Part shown: piece after piece, positions 1-8,004 of the stretch
Layout of the letters: every line of letters begins with the position of its first letter
How positions within the stretch are numbered: position 1 is the stretch's first letter
Assembly (NCBI GenBank): GCA_947503965.1
Contig: CANNFU010000007.1
Span: 124,001-188,000, forward strand
Length of the DNA stretch: 64,000 nt
Source: an uncultured Paracoccaceae bacterium
GTDB lineage: Bacteria > Pseudomonadota > Alphaproteobacteria > Rhodobacterales > Rhodobacteraceae
Direction: 5' to 3'
The notes under the pieces: model-generated
What the model was told of the DNA's origin: nothing
Seen by the model: only the letters and a program-made list of their open reading frames with translations
Database searches by the model: none
Translations under genes and position numbers: made by a program

Positions 1-379
1 GGCCCGCAAAATCGCATCGGCCTTCGTCGCGCATCCTGAGGTCGATATCGAAATGCATGCTTTGCTGGAACCCGGCCCAGTAGGTATCAAGCCCCTTGGG
101 TCCGATCACCGGGATCGCGTGGTTTAGTCCCGCGGTCCATGCAGTATGAAAGAGGGGACCCAGTTCAAGGTAGTGATCAGAATGCAGATGGGTGATGAAG
201 ATCATGTCTATCTGGGTCAGCGCCACCCCTTGATCGCAGATGCCACGGGTCACACCCAGACCCGCATCGATAAGAATTGTCTTGCCGCCCAAACGTATCA
301 GGGTGGATGTCGGCATATGAGAGCCCGGCCGGATCGCCGGGCCTCCTTTGACGCCCATCAGTGCAACGCTGCCTGTCAT
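1..379 (-). CDS. RNase Z-like MBL-fold metallo-hydrolase (N-terminal part, runs off the window)
   Basis: The first 126 codons of a minus-strand gene are present; its 3' end lies beyond base 1. The translation begins MTGSVALMGVKGG and contains ITHLHSDHYLELGPL at about residues 56-70, the HxHxDH zinc-binding signature of the metallo-beta-lactamase fold. The following HTAWTAGLNHAIPV block and the YWAGF segment resemble RNase Z-like members of the family. The ATG at 379 is preceded by GGAGG seven bases upstream, which fixes the start. It has no signal peptide, so it is probably cytoplasmic. The substrate cannot be told. It lies downstream of the PilJ-N genes on the same strand, about 120 bases from the stop of the previous one, so co-transcription is possible. 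Confidence 0.8.
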   Translation of the reverse strand, partial: MTGSVALMGVKGGPAIRPGSHMPTSTLIRLGGKTILIDAGLGVTRGICDQGVALTQIDMIFITHLHSDHYLELGPLFHTAWTAGLNHAIPVIGPKGLDTYWAGFQQSMHFDIDLRMRDEGRCDFAG

Positions 380-499
380 ACTGCCTCCGCTTAATGGGCG
401 CAGTGTTGCTATACGGCGTGGCATTTGCATAGCCCTTAAGCTCAATAAGTCGGACGAAGCCCGCTATGCGCCTCCGGCCGCTTATGTCTTGTCGCGCTG

Positions 500-1456
500 T
501 TATAGCCCGAGCTTTGATGCCTCTGAATACATTCCGACGACTATGTTCATGTCGCGCGTCATCACCAGTGACCCATTGAACATGATTGATCGCATTTCTT
601 CGTCTATCGCCTGGCCTGTAAGGACCCGATCGACAACTGTCTTGATTTCAGTCCAATCTGCGATGACAACGTCAAGCCCGTCGCTGATTTGTTCACTTGG
701 CGGCGCTTTGATACCGACATCTGCCATACCGTTGCGTAGCGCCATTAGCGAGACCTCGAACATCTCTTTCGTGGCGGCAAGCTCTGCTAAGGCGGTGTCT
801 TGATTGACCCCGGAACTGATCAGGCAGACGTTCTTTGACATGCGTTGCGATAGCATGCGTTGTCGTCCGGCAATATCGATCACAAGGGCGTCGGATTGCA
901 GCAACGCGGTTGGGTCAGAATATTGCCCGGACAATTCGCTGACCAGCATCTTTGCCATCTCTAACAGCGGTGCGCTCTGGTCTGCCAGCAGCTTGACTGT
1001 TTCGACGGACGTGTCACCGGCAGCAATCAACTGCGCTGTCGCATTGGTCGGGTCCCAAAGCTCGCGTAGTTTTCTGATCCCAACCTGCGTTCTGCGTCGC
1101 TCTTCTGCGCCAATGATCCCCAATTCGGCATCACCAAATTCCAGCGCGTCAATGATCCTTTGAAACTCATCACTGGTGGCACTCAAGACTGCACCACTTC
1201 TTTCTGGATCTATCCCGGCGGAATAGTTGCAGCCTGCAGCGACGATCCGTTGACTTAACATGCGCAGCTTGCCGGAAAAGTCGATGCGTTGGCTGGCACC
1301 GATATCTTCGACGAACTGTGTTTGATGCAGCAACGATGCTGTTTCTGGCGCGGTCTGAGCCTGAAGGGGTGAACACATGATGCCGAAGCTGAACATCGCT
1401 GTCGTGATTTGTTTGAAAAAGCCCTCAAAAGGTGGGGTTGTACTCGTAACTGGCAT
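500..1456 (-). CDS. Secreted two-domain PilJ-N-type (type IV pili chemotaxis transducer N-terminal) protein
   Basis: A 318-residue protein with an N-terminal export signal ending near LQAQ (about residue 34). Two similar helical domains follow, each opening with a PilJ-N-like motif: GKLRMLSQRI near residue 62 and GRQRMLSQRM near residue 197. Each motif helix ends in a cysteine (VAAGC and SKNVC); these are the only two cysteines in the mature chain. In PilJ/NarX-type sensors this domain is a periplasmic ligand-binding four-helix unit joined to a membrane and signalling part. Here no transmembrane, kinase, HAMP or methyl-accepting region follows, so the protein appears to be a free periplasmic sensor or binding protein. 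It is a paralogue of the gene at 1835-3301. The ligand is unknown. Confidence 0.75.
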   Translation of the reverse strand: MPVTSTTPPFEGFFKQITTAMFSFGIMCSPLQAQTAPETASLLHQTQFVEDIGASQRIDFSGKLRMLSQRIVAAGCNYSAGIDPERSGAVLSATSDEFQRIIDALEFGDAELGIIGAEERRRTQVGIRKLRELWDPTNATAQLIAAGDTSVETVKLLADQSAPLLEMAKMLVSELSGQYSDPTALLQSDALVIDIAGRQRMLSQRMSKNVCLISSGVNQDTALAELAATKEMFEVSLMALRNGMADVGIKAPPSEQISDGLDVVIADWTEIKTVVDRVLTGQAIDEEMRSIMFNGSLVMTRDMNIVVGMYSEASKLGL

Positions 1457-1834
1457 GGCTGTCCTACAAATGCTTCAGCAACACTCGCTGAAAACTACGT
1501 TTAACTTTTTACACTCTGACAGCGGCCCCCATGCGTGCACTGTCGAATGATACTTACCGGTCGCCAAGGTTATGACGACCACAGCGTGTATTCTACGACG
1601 CTACCCTTTATTAAAAGGGACTGGTGGCATTTTTAGCAAGCTAAATAAGGGTTTAGAGAGATTGACCTTTCCTTAAGTTGAGGTTGACTGATCTTAAGGG
1701 GTGACTATCGCCGCGCTTTTTCTGCTTAAAGGTGAGCATTGCAGATAGGCCGAGATGAATTGAAGCCGCTTCCAAAAGAAAGGTCCGCAAATTGCTTTGC
1801 GGACCTTCATATCGACATTCTTGGTAAATGGAGC
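1457..1834. other. Intergenic region between the two PilJ-N genes
   Basis: No coding sequence is credible here. It holds the terminator of the upstream gene (1774-1807) and an inverted repeat CCTTAAG (1671-1677) / CTTAAGG (1693-1699) about 215 bases ahead of the next start. The region is AT-richer than its surroundings and probably contains the promoter of the 500-1456 gene. The two paralogues are therefore likely separate transcription units. Confidence 0.5.
1774..1807 (-). terminator. Rho-independent terminator after the 1835-3301 gene
   Basis: A perfect 12-bp stem, 1780-1791 with 1796-1807, closes a four-base loop. On the minus strand it is followed by TCTTTT. It begins 27 bases after the stop codon at 1835. 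Confidence 0.85.
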
Positions 1835-3301
1835 TTACATCAGGTTTTGGACATTGATCCCAAACGTGATGGCACCGATCACTTCTCCGCTCGCAGGATC
1901 CTTGATCGCGATTGATGCTTGCGATTGATAAAAACCGGTACTGTCGTCAAACTCGACATCGCTGATATGCAGCGCGTCAGGACCGACCTGATAGGTTTGC
2001 TGCCACTTTGCTTCGTCGCCCTGCCAGTAGTCAGACGTCTCAACGCTTTGGGCGACGTTCAGACCTTTGTCATCCATGACAAAGACCTCGGTGACGAAAC
2101 CGGCTGTTGCCGTCTGCTGACCGCGCAGCCACGCCGAAACGGGATGTGCAAGCAGCTCCGATATCAGCGGCCCGCCGCCATTGCCTGCTTCGGCCCGCCA
2201 TTGCTGGTCAAGAGCGATGACTTCATCCTCTGAAAGCCCCGCATGGCGGTCGTTTTGAACTTTGATCGCCTCGATCAATGCCGGGTCTTCCAGCCACTTG
2301 GACAACTCACCGCGTGCATACGCCTCAAGCGGGACACGGTAGACACCATCCTGGCCGGGGGTCGCGATCAGATAGAGCGTGATCGCGTTGTTCATGCCAA
2401 CCGAAAGACTTTTCGCCAAAGCGGCCGCAGCAATGACATCCTCTGCGCTTGGTTGCTGCCCTGAAAGGGCCGCATCGAACAGACTGCGCTGGCTTTCCCA
2501 TAGATCAAACGTGTCGTTCAGGCTTGCCTTGACCGCGTCATTTGGTGGCGGATTGATGCCCGCATCAGGAAAACCGTCGCGCAATGCGATCAGGGTGCGT
2601 TCAAAAAGATCGACCGTTTCGGCCAGTTGGTCAGAGATGCCGCCGTTTCCGGTTCCGCTGGCAAGTTCGCACATCGCAAGCGTCATACCGTAGGCCAAAG
2701 CGCGCTGGCGCACCGCAAAGTTCAAAACAGTTGCGTCGCTTTGCAACAATTCCTGCGGATCTGAATACTGCCCAGATACATCTGCCGCCAAGACGACAGT
2801 CTGCTCAAAAAGATCTGAATAAGACGCACTGATCATCGCGGCATCCGCATCAGAGGATGCACCATCCAGCATACGGCTGGTGGCTGCCTCGATGGGTTGC
2901 CACAAGTCCGCCGTCGCTCTGATCGCCGTCAGTGTCCGAGGACGGCTTTCCGCGCCAGGCATGCCCAAGGCATTGTCGCCATTTTCAAGCCCGGTCAGGA
3001 TCGCCTGAAAATCGTCGCGTGCCGATAGCAGGTCTGCAGCAGCCGTTTCCGCGTCTATTCCAGCGTCAAGCCGACAACTGGCCGATGCGATGGACTGTGT
3101 CAGCGTACGCAAGCTTGCAGATCTGTTTACGCGGGCCTTGCCGCCGTCATAAAGTGATCGGTCGATAAACTGGGCCTCAACTGTGGTTGGGACAGTCGCT
3201 GTGCCAACCAGCGCGCCCAGCCCCATGACTGCGGCGCAGGCCGTGGTTGTCAGCCGGGCTTTGTGGCTGAGAAGTTTTGTTGCGGATGTGCCGTGTGACA
3301 T
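1835..3301 (-). CDS. Secreted PilJ-N-type two-domain protein with C-terminal Cache-like domain
   Basis: A 488-residue protein with a long export signal (cleavage probably after TVEA near residue 43). Two PilJ-N-like helical domains line up with the neighbouring 318-residue protein, for example AGIDAETAAADLLSARDDF against AGIDPERSGAVLSATSDEF, and SGQYSDPQELLQSDA against SGQYSDPTALLQSDA. The LSQR motifs have decayed (LRTLTQSI, RQRALAYGM), but the cysteine after each is kept (ASASC, LAMC). Residues from about 385 to the end (TEVFVMDDKGLNVAQS ... GEVIGAITFGINVQNLM) look like a small Cache-type sensor fold. There is no cytoplasmic output domain. The role may be periplasmic ligand sensing or binding; the partner is unknown. 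Confidence 0.72.
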   Translation of the reverse strand: MSHGTSATKLLSHKARLTTTACAAVMGLGALVGTATVPTTVEAQFIDRSLYDGGKARVNRSASLRTLTQSIASASCRLDAGIDAETAAADLLSARDDFQAILTGLENGDNALGMPGAESRPRTLTAIRATADLWQPIEAATSRMLDGASSDADAAMISASYSDLFEQTVVLAADVSGQYSDPQELLQSDATVLNFAVRQRALAYGMTLAMCELASGTGNGGISDQLAETVDLFERTLIALRDGFPDAGINPPPNDAVKASLNDTFDLWESQRSLFDAALSGQQPSAEDVIAAAALAKSLSVGMNNAITLYLIATPGQDGVYRVPLEAYARGELSKWLEDPALIEAIKVQNDRHAGLSEDEVIALDQQWRAEAGNGGGPLISELLAHPVSAWLRGQQTATAGFVTEVFVMDDKGLNVAQSVETSDYWQGDEAKWQQTYQVGPDALHISDVEFDDSTGFYQSQASIAIKDPASGEVIGAITFGINVQNLM

Positions 3302-3491
3302 TACTATATCCTGTCTTTCTGGTCCGTCGCATGCTTTGAGGGCAGACGAGGTGGTCTTGGTTACTGTTTTAGCGGGCTTAGGGGCTGTTTTACCGGCCCT
3401 TTGCCTGCGGAACTAATGGGGCCGAACCAACTGACATCACAGGTGCTTCGACATGCGGCCCAAGCAGCGTGACGCCGCCAAGGCCACGGGG

Positions 3492-5084
3492 TCAGGCATT
3501 GGGGGACTGGATCCAGACCTCCACCCGGCGGTTGATCCGACGTTCATTGTCGGAGGTGTTACAGGCTGCCGGGGCGATTTCTCCAAATCCAGTGCTGGAC
3601 ATTTCGATCCCGCTGAGCCGACTTCCGGCAAAGTCCTGCAATTCGGTCATGACCTTTTCAGCGCGACCGAAGGAAATCTCGCGATTGCTGTCAAAGGCGC
3701 CGACATCGTCGGTGAAACCGACGAACATAACCCGGGTTCCGGCTGGTTGGCCTTCAAGATAGTCGGCAAGGCGTGCCAAGTTCAGCCGCCCGCGGGGATT
3801 AAGGTTCTGCGATCCGGTGCGGAAGCGGAATGTTGTCGACAAACGATCATAATCCACCATTTGTGCTAGCATCTCGCGCATGATGCCGCCCTCGTAGGCG
3901 TCAACCGAAGGATCCAGCAACTGGCGTGCCCGATCCCCATCCAGCGACTGTGGGCGACGATCCACGCCGAGATCAATGAACCCTGCCTTCGCGATGACTT
4001 CGTCGGCCTGCTCGGATGCGGCAAAGCTTACGAAATCCGATGTGGCTTGATCCAGCGTATCGTCGCGGTTGTAGAGGTACAAGAAACGCTGCAATGCGTA
4101 TTCTTCTGTCCGGGCTGAGAAAGCATCGGGCGTCATGCTGATGCCGCAATCGTTGATCAGCGTCAGTGCGCTCGCGCCGCGTTGGAAGGCGTAACCCACA
4201 AAACCGATGGCGGTCTCATCAGCATTGACGCGCGCTGCCATCTCTGTGTTGTCATTCGCGATCTGGGTGCCAGCGGGAAGTGCTGGGGCCTCGTCGCCAA
4301 ATACACCATTGATAAAGACACCTGTGGTGCCCGAGTCTGCCTGACGGCTCAATACTGTGATTGGTGCATCAACGCCGCCCAGTTCGGACCAATTTGTGAT
4401 CGTGCCACTATAGATGCCGCGCAATTGATCCATGGTGATCGCACGAACCGGATTAGCCGGATGGGTGATGACGACAAGACTGTCGACGGCAATGATATGT
4501 TCCTGCGATGTGCTGATCATGTTGCCTGCACCGTCGTCGCGCAGCGCGCGCGCTTCGGTTGGCAGAATGCGGCGGGCAGACATCCCGATTTGGGCCGTTT
4601 GATCCAACAGCGCCTGGAAAGCGTCGCTAGAGCCTGAAGAGGTCACGAGATATGAGCCCATGGGGTCGCCGAAACCTTCATCACCGATCATCTCTGCCAG
4701 AAAAGCACCACTGTTTCCGGTGGCGGTCTGCGTCACTTCAGCGCCAAGGAACGCCGCATACCCAGACAACAGCAAAGGCATCACACCGTCACCGACAGTG
4801 TCAGAACCTGCCATGATGACATCAGCTTCGGTGTTATTGAAATCAGGACAGGCTGCACCTTCACAACGGACACGCGATGCCGAAATCCGCAGGTCGCCAA
4901 GACCTGTGCGGATGACATAGTTGTTGTCGGTAAACTCAACAAAGTCACCGACAAGATTTACAGTACCATCTGCCGATTTCAGTGTGACCTCGGCTGAATG
5001 TGCGGCCAATGGCCCGAGCAAGGCAACGCCCAATGCGACAGCGGATACCAAATTCTGTTTCAGGGGGGCGATTTTAAATGCCAT
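3492..5084 (-). CDS. Secreted phosphate-binding-protein-like / OmpA fusion
   Basis: 530 residues. A signal peptide ends at about residue 30 (LAAHSA). A short beta-rich segment (32-80) precedes a PstS-like type II periplasmic binding domain (about 85-370), recognisable from VMAGSDTVGDGVMP, VVITHPANPVRAITM, GIYSGTITNWSELGG and SRQADSGTTGVF. The C-terminus (about 410-528) is an OmpA/MotB peptidoglycan-binding domain with GFTDDVGAFDSNREISFGRA and ERRINRRVEVWI. PstS-like domains bind phosphate or related anions for ABC import; the OmpA part would tether this one to the cell wall, so a scavenging, sensing or storage role is more likely than feeding a permease. No pst transporter genes are nearby. 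It lies just upstream of the two PilJ-N genes, in the same direction. Confidence 0.85.
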   Translation of the reverse strand: MAFKIAPLKQNLVSAVALGVALLGPLAAHSAEVTLKSADGTVNLVGDFVEFTDNNYVIRTGLGDLRISASRVRCEGAACPDFNNTEADVIMAGSDTVGDGVMPLLLSGYAAFLGAEVTQTATGNSGAFLAEMIGDEGFGDPMGSYLVTSSGSSDAFQALLDQTAQIGMSARRILPTEARALRDDGAGNMISTSQEHIIAVDSLVVITHPANPVRAITMDQLRGIYSGTITNWSELGGVDAPITVLSRQADSGTTGVFINGVFGDEAPALPAGTQIANDNTEMAARVNADETAIGFVGYAFQRGASALTLINDCGISMTPDAFSARTEEYALQRFLYLYNRDDTLDQATSDFVSFAASEQADEVIAKAGFIDLGVDRRPQSLDGDRARQLLDPSVDAYEGGIMREMLAQMVDYDRLSTTFRFRTGSQNLNPRGRLNLARLADYLEGQPAGTRVMFVGFTDDVGAFDSNREISFGRAEKVMTELQDFAGSRLSGIEMSSTGFGEIAPAACNTSDNERRINRRVEVWIQSPNA

Positions 5085-5676
5085 GTTTTTCTCCGTTAAT
5101 TCAGGCGTTTAGGGCGCCCTAAAGACGTTTGCGAATTACTTAACTGGCGACTGACAACACTGTTTGACAAAGGCTGCGCAAACACAAAATTTACCAGATT
5201 AGAATGTCCTGCGATTGTGCGAAAAGTTAGGCATAAGTCGTCAACAATTGGGATGGCTGGAAAAATTTTGCTCCAATTACTTATCCGCCCAGCCAGCAAC
5301 CGTCGTGGATCTTGTGCGCGGTCGTTTCCAGCACGCTGTTTGACCTAACGTCACATCTGGTGCGCGTTAACTTAAGATACCGAAAAGGAACGGGAATTTT
5401 GTGGGTACCGTTTGCAGGCAAACCCACATTTATTTGGCTGTGCCCCTCTGCTCATCATAAAAAAGAGAGTTAAAGAATTTCGCTTTTGTTGAAAATTCTA
5501 AGCTGAACTTAACCCAAATCGCCAGATTGTTGCGAAAAATTGGCGAAATCGCCACTTTTGCGGGGGCCCTACCTCAAGTTGGGCGCAAGAACTGTGATCA
5601 AAGGTGTCACGATTCAATTGGTCAAAAGAAGGAGCCCCACCAATACGATGGAGCCCTTATTGATAAAGCAGATAAC
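5085..5676. other. 592-base intergenic region
   Basis: No reading frame here looks real; it is AT-richer than the flanking genes. It contains a terminator-like hairpin for the BMP operon (5536-5554) and a further inverted repeat GTTTGC-AG-GCAAAC around 5410-5423. The part near 5085-5300 should carry the promoter of the PBP/OmpA gene, but I cannot point to a convincing -35/-10 pair. Confidence 0.4.
5536..5554 (-). terminator. Possible Rho-independent terminator of the xdh-BMP operon
   Basis: The inverted repeat TGGCG-AAAT-CGCCA (5541-5554) is followed on the minus strand by ATTTTTC. It lies about 120 bases beyond the stop of the last operon gene. The stem is short, so this is tentative. Confidence 0.5.
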
Positions 5677-6756
5677 TTACTGCGGAATTTCCGACGTCAG
5701 ACCTTCGACATAGAAATCCATGCCGGCCAGTGTGCCGTCATCGGCCACTTCGCCATCGGCCAGCCAGACGGAACCGTCCTGCTTGTTCAGCGGCCCAGTG
5801 AAGGGGTGGTATTCGCCATTACGCATCGCTTCGATCATGGCTTCGGCGCTGGCCTTCACCTCGGCAGGAACCGCATCGGTGATTTCACCAATTTCGACCA
5901 TGCCGGGTGCAATCCCGTCCCATGTGTCGGTGCTTTCCCATGTGCCATCAATGACAGCCTGCGTGCGGGCGATATAGTAGGGCGCCCAGTTGTCGATGAT
6001 GGAGGACACGCGCGGGAATGGTCCGAACTCGGCCATGTCAGAGGCCTGACCGAAGGTCACGACATTGCCCGCCTCCTGCGCGGCGGCCTGAGGCGCGGTG
6101 GAATCCGTATGCTGCAGGATCACGTCAGCGCCCTGTTCGATCAGGACGGTTGCGGCTTCGGCCTCTTTCGCGGGGTCGAACCAGGTGTAGGCCCAGACGA
6201 TCTTGAATTCGACGTCAGGGTTCACTTCTGCCGCGTGAATATAAGCTGCGTTGATGCCCCGGATCACTTCGGGGATCGGGAAGGACGCGATGTAGCCGAT
6301 GATGTTGCTTTCAGTCATATGCCCGGCAATGTGGCCCTGCACGGCGCGCCCTTCATAGAACCGCGCGGAATAGGTCGATACGTTATCGGCGCGTTTGTAG
6401 CCGGTGGCGTGTTCGAATTTCACGTCAGGGAATTTTTCGGCTACGGCGATTGTCTGGTCCATGTACCCGAATGACGTCGTGAAGATCAGGTCGGCCCCTT
6501 GCAGCGCCATCTGGGTCATGACCCGTTCCGCATCGGCCCCTTCCGGTACGCTTTCGACGAACACGGTTTCAACCGCGTCACCGAAATGTTCCTCGACCGC
6601 AAGCCGCCCCTGATCGTGCTCATAGGTCCAGCCGCCATCGCCGACCGGGCCCACATAAACAAAACCGACCGTGGTTGGTTCATGCCCGTCCGCAAAGGCC
6701 CCTGTTGCCATGCCAACCGCGAGCGTCGCGCTGGCCAGTAGTTTTTTCGTTGTCAT
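5677..6756 (-). CDS. BMP-family ABC transporter substrate-binding protein
   Basis: A 359-residue exported binding protein: signal peptide MTTKKLLASATLAVGMATGAFA, then the BMP/Med-family start TTVGFVYVGPVGDGGWTYEH. BMP proteins feed nucleosides or purine-type ligands to ABC importers. The ATG at 6756 is chosen over a longer in-frame start at 7029 because it has AAGGGG upstream and gives a clean signal peptide; the longer version would run into the permease gene. It is the last gene of the operon that begins with xdhA, 28 bases after the permease. A purine base, or a nucleoside yielding xanthine or hypoxanthine, is the inferred ligand. Confidence 0.9.
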   Translation of the reverse strand: MTTKKLLASATLAVGMATGAFADGHEPTTVGFVYVGPVGDGGWTYEHDQGRLAVEEHFGDAVETVFVESVPEGADAERVMTQMALQGADLIFTTSFGYMDQTIAVAEKFPDVKFEHATGYKRADNVSTYSARFYEGRAVQGHIAGHMTESNIIGYIASFPIPEVIRGINAAYIHAAEVNPDVEFKIVWAYTWFDPAKEAEAATVLIEQGADVILQHTDSTAPQAAAQEAGNVVTFGQASDMAEFGPFPRVSSIIDNWAPYYIARTQAVIDGTWESTDTWDGIAPGMVEIGEITDAVPAEVKASAEAMIEAMRNGEYHPFTGPLNKQDGSVWLADGEVADDGTLAGMDFYVEGLTSEIPQ

Positions 6757-6784
6757 TTGTTTCCCCTTGGTGGTCTGAATTGCC

Positions 6785-7699
6785 TCAACGTGAGGCGTGG
6801 AATGATTGGCCGAGCGATCCCGGCGCACGTCCGGCCCGCATAATAACCAGAACGGCGATGGTGGCCAGATAGGGCGCCATGGAAAGATAGGCGACCCCGA
6901 TCGCGGCCCCGGCTGCTTGCAGGTTAAGCTGGAGCACAGTGACCCCGCCGAACAAATAGGCACCCAGCAAAAGCCGCCAGGGCCGCCAGCTTGCGAAGAC
7001 CACGATGGCCAGGGCGATCCAGCCTGCACCGGCGGTCATGCCTTCGGTCCATTGTGGCACGCGCACAAGACTTAAATATGCCCCACCCAGCCCCGCACAG
7101 GCGCCGCCAAACATGATTGCCAGCAGGCGGACGCGGATCACGTGATAACCCAACGCATGCGCGGCCTCGTGATTTTCACCCACGGCACGCAGGACCAAAC
7201 CTGCGCGTGAATACTTCAGGAAAGCCCAGACCGCGGCGACCAAGAAGATGCCGACATAGACCATCGGATCATGTTGAAACACGATGGGGCCAATGACGGG
7301 GATATCGCTTAGCAGCGGAACATCCCAATCCGGAAATGCCGGCGCCTTGATCCCGATATAGCCTTGCCCCATTAAGGCCGACAGACCGAGCCCAAACAGG
7401 GTCAGCGCCAGTCCCGTTGCAACCTGGTTGGACAAAAGCAATTGAGTCAGGACGCCGAAAAGCAGCGACAAGATCGCCCCGCCAATCGCCGCTCCTATGA
7501 ACCCGAGCCATGGCGATCCGGTATTCACAGCCACAATGAACCCGCAGATGGCGCCGGTGATCATCATCCCCTCAACCCCAAGGTTCAGCACGCCAGCCCG
7601 CTCTACGACCAGTTCACCTATTGCGGCCAGCATGATCGGGGTCGCGGCCACCATGAGAGAGGCGACAAGAAGGACCGGATTGATCGATGACAGGTCCAT
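6785..7699 (-). CDS. BMP-system ABC transporter permease (NupQ/YufQ type)
   Basis: 304 residues with about eight to nine membrane helices. The segment ERAGVLNLGVEGMMITGA near residue 35 is the characteristic BPD_transp_2 motif of permeases paired with BMP binding proteins. The AVGENHEAAHALGYHVIRVR segment is the predicted coupling loop to the ATPase. Its ATG shares one base with the stop codon of the preceding 101-residue gene (TGATG). It would form a heterodimer with the permease at 8001-9080. Confidence 0.9.
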   Translation of the reverse strand: MDLSSINPVLLVASLMVAATPIMLAAIGELVVERAGVLNLGVEGMMITGAICGFIVAVNTGSPWLGFIGAAIGGAILSLLFGVLTQLLLSNQVATGLALTLFGLGLSALMGQGYIGIKAPAFPDWDVPLLSDIPVIGPIVFQHDPMVYVGIFLVAAVWAFLKYSRAGLVLRAVGENHEAAHALGYHVIRVRLLAIMFGGACAGLGGAYLSLVRVPQWTEGMTAGAGWIALAIVVFASWRPWRLLLGAYLFGGVTVLQLNLQAAGAAIGVAYLSMAPYLATIAVLVIMRAGRAPGSLGQSFHASR

Positions 7700-8004
7700 C
7701 AGATCGATATTCCGTGAAGTACCAAGTGCACTGCGGCCGCAACGACAAGCGCGCTACCAAGCATAGAGACCAGATGGCTTGTGGTTGGCCTGTGTATGCG
7801 GTTGATCCATGCCTGAATTCCGGGTGAAAGCCGCGTCGCGAAAGCCGCCGCCGCGATCAGCACGAATGCCAGTAACAGATGCGCCCCGATGAAAGCGACC
7901 GGCCCGACAATTGACGCTTCGTTCCGAAGCTGGCCATGCAACATCCACAGGGCCATCAGACCCATTGCAGCGCCCATCATCAGCGGCTTGTATGCAACCT
8001 TCAT
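7699..8004 (-). CDS. Unrecognised small membrane protein inside the importer operon
   Basis: 101 residues, not recognised. Hydrophobic segments at about 6-24, 33-58 and 79-98 suggest three membrane helices, with a short positively charged stretch (INRIHRPTTSH) between the second and third. The start overlaps the stop of the upstream permease by four bases (ATGA) and is preceded by GGGAGGGA. Its stop overlaps the start of the downstream permease by one base. This strict coupling suggests its product is made with the transporter subunits and may be an accessory subunit. Known nucleoside importers of this family have only binding protein, ATPase and two permeases. Conservation was not tested. 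Confidence 0.75.
   Translation of the reverse strand: MKVAYKPLMMGAAMGLMALWMLHGQLRNEASIVGPVAFIGAHLLLAFVLIAAAAFATRLSPGIQAWINRIHRPTTSHLVSMLGSALVVAAAVHLVLHGISI

Noticed and set aside
5527-6474. A 315-codon plus-strand open frame across the BMP gene
   Set aside because: It is antisense to a clear BMP-family protein, lacks any family-like segment and arises from codon bias on the other strand.
6757-7029. N-terminal extension of the BMP binding protein
   Set aside because: It would overlap the permease gene by over 200 bases and precede an intact signal peptide; the ATG at 6756 has its own ribosome-binding site.
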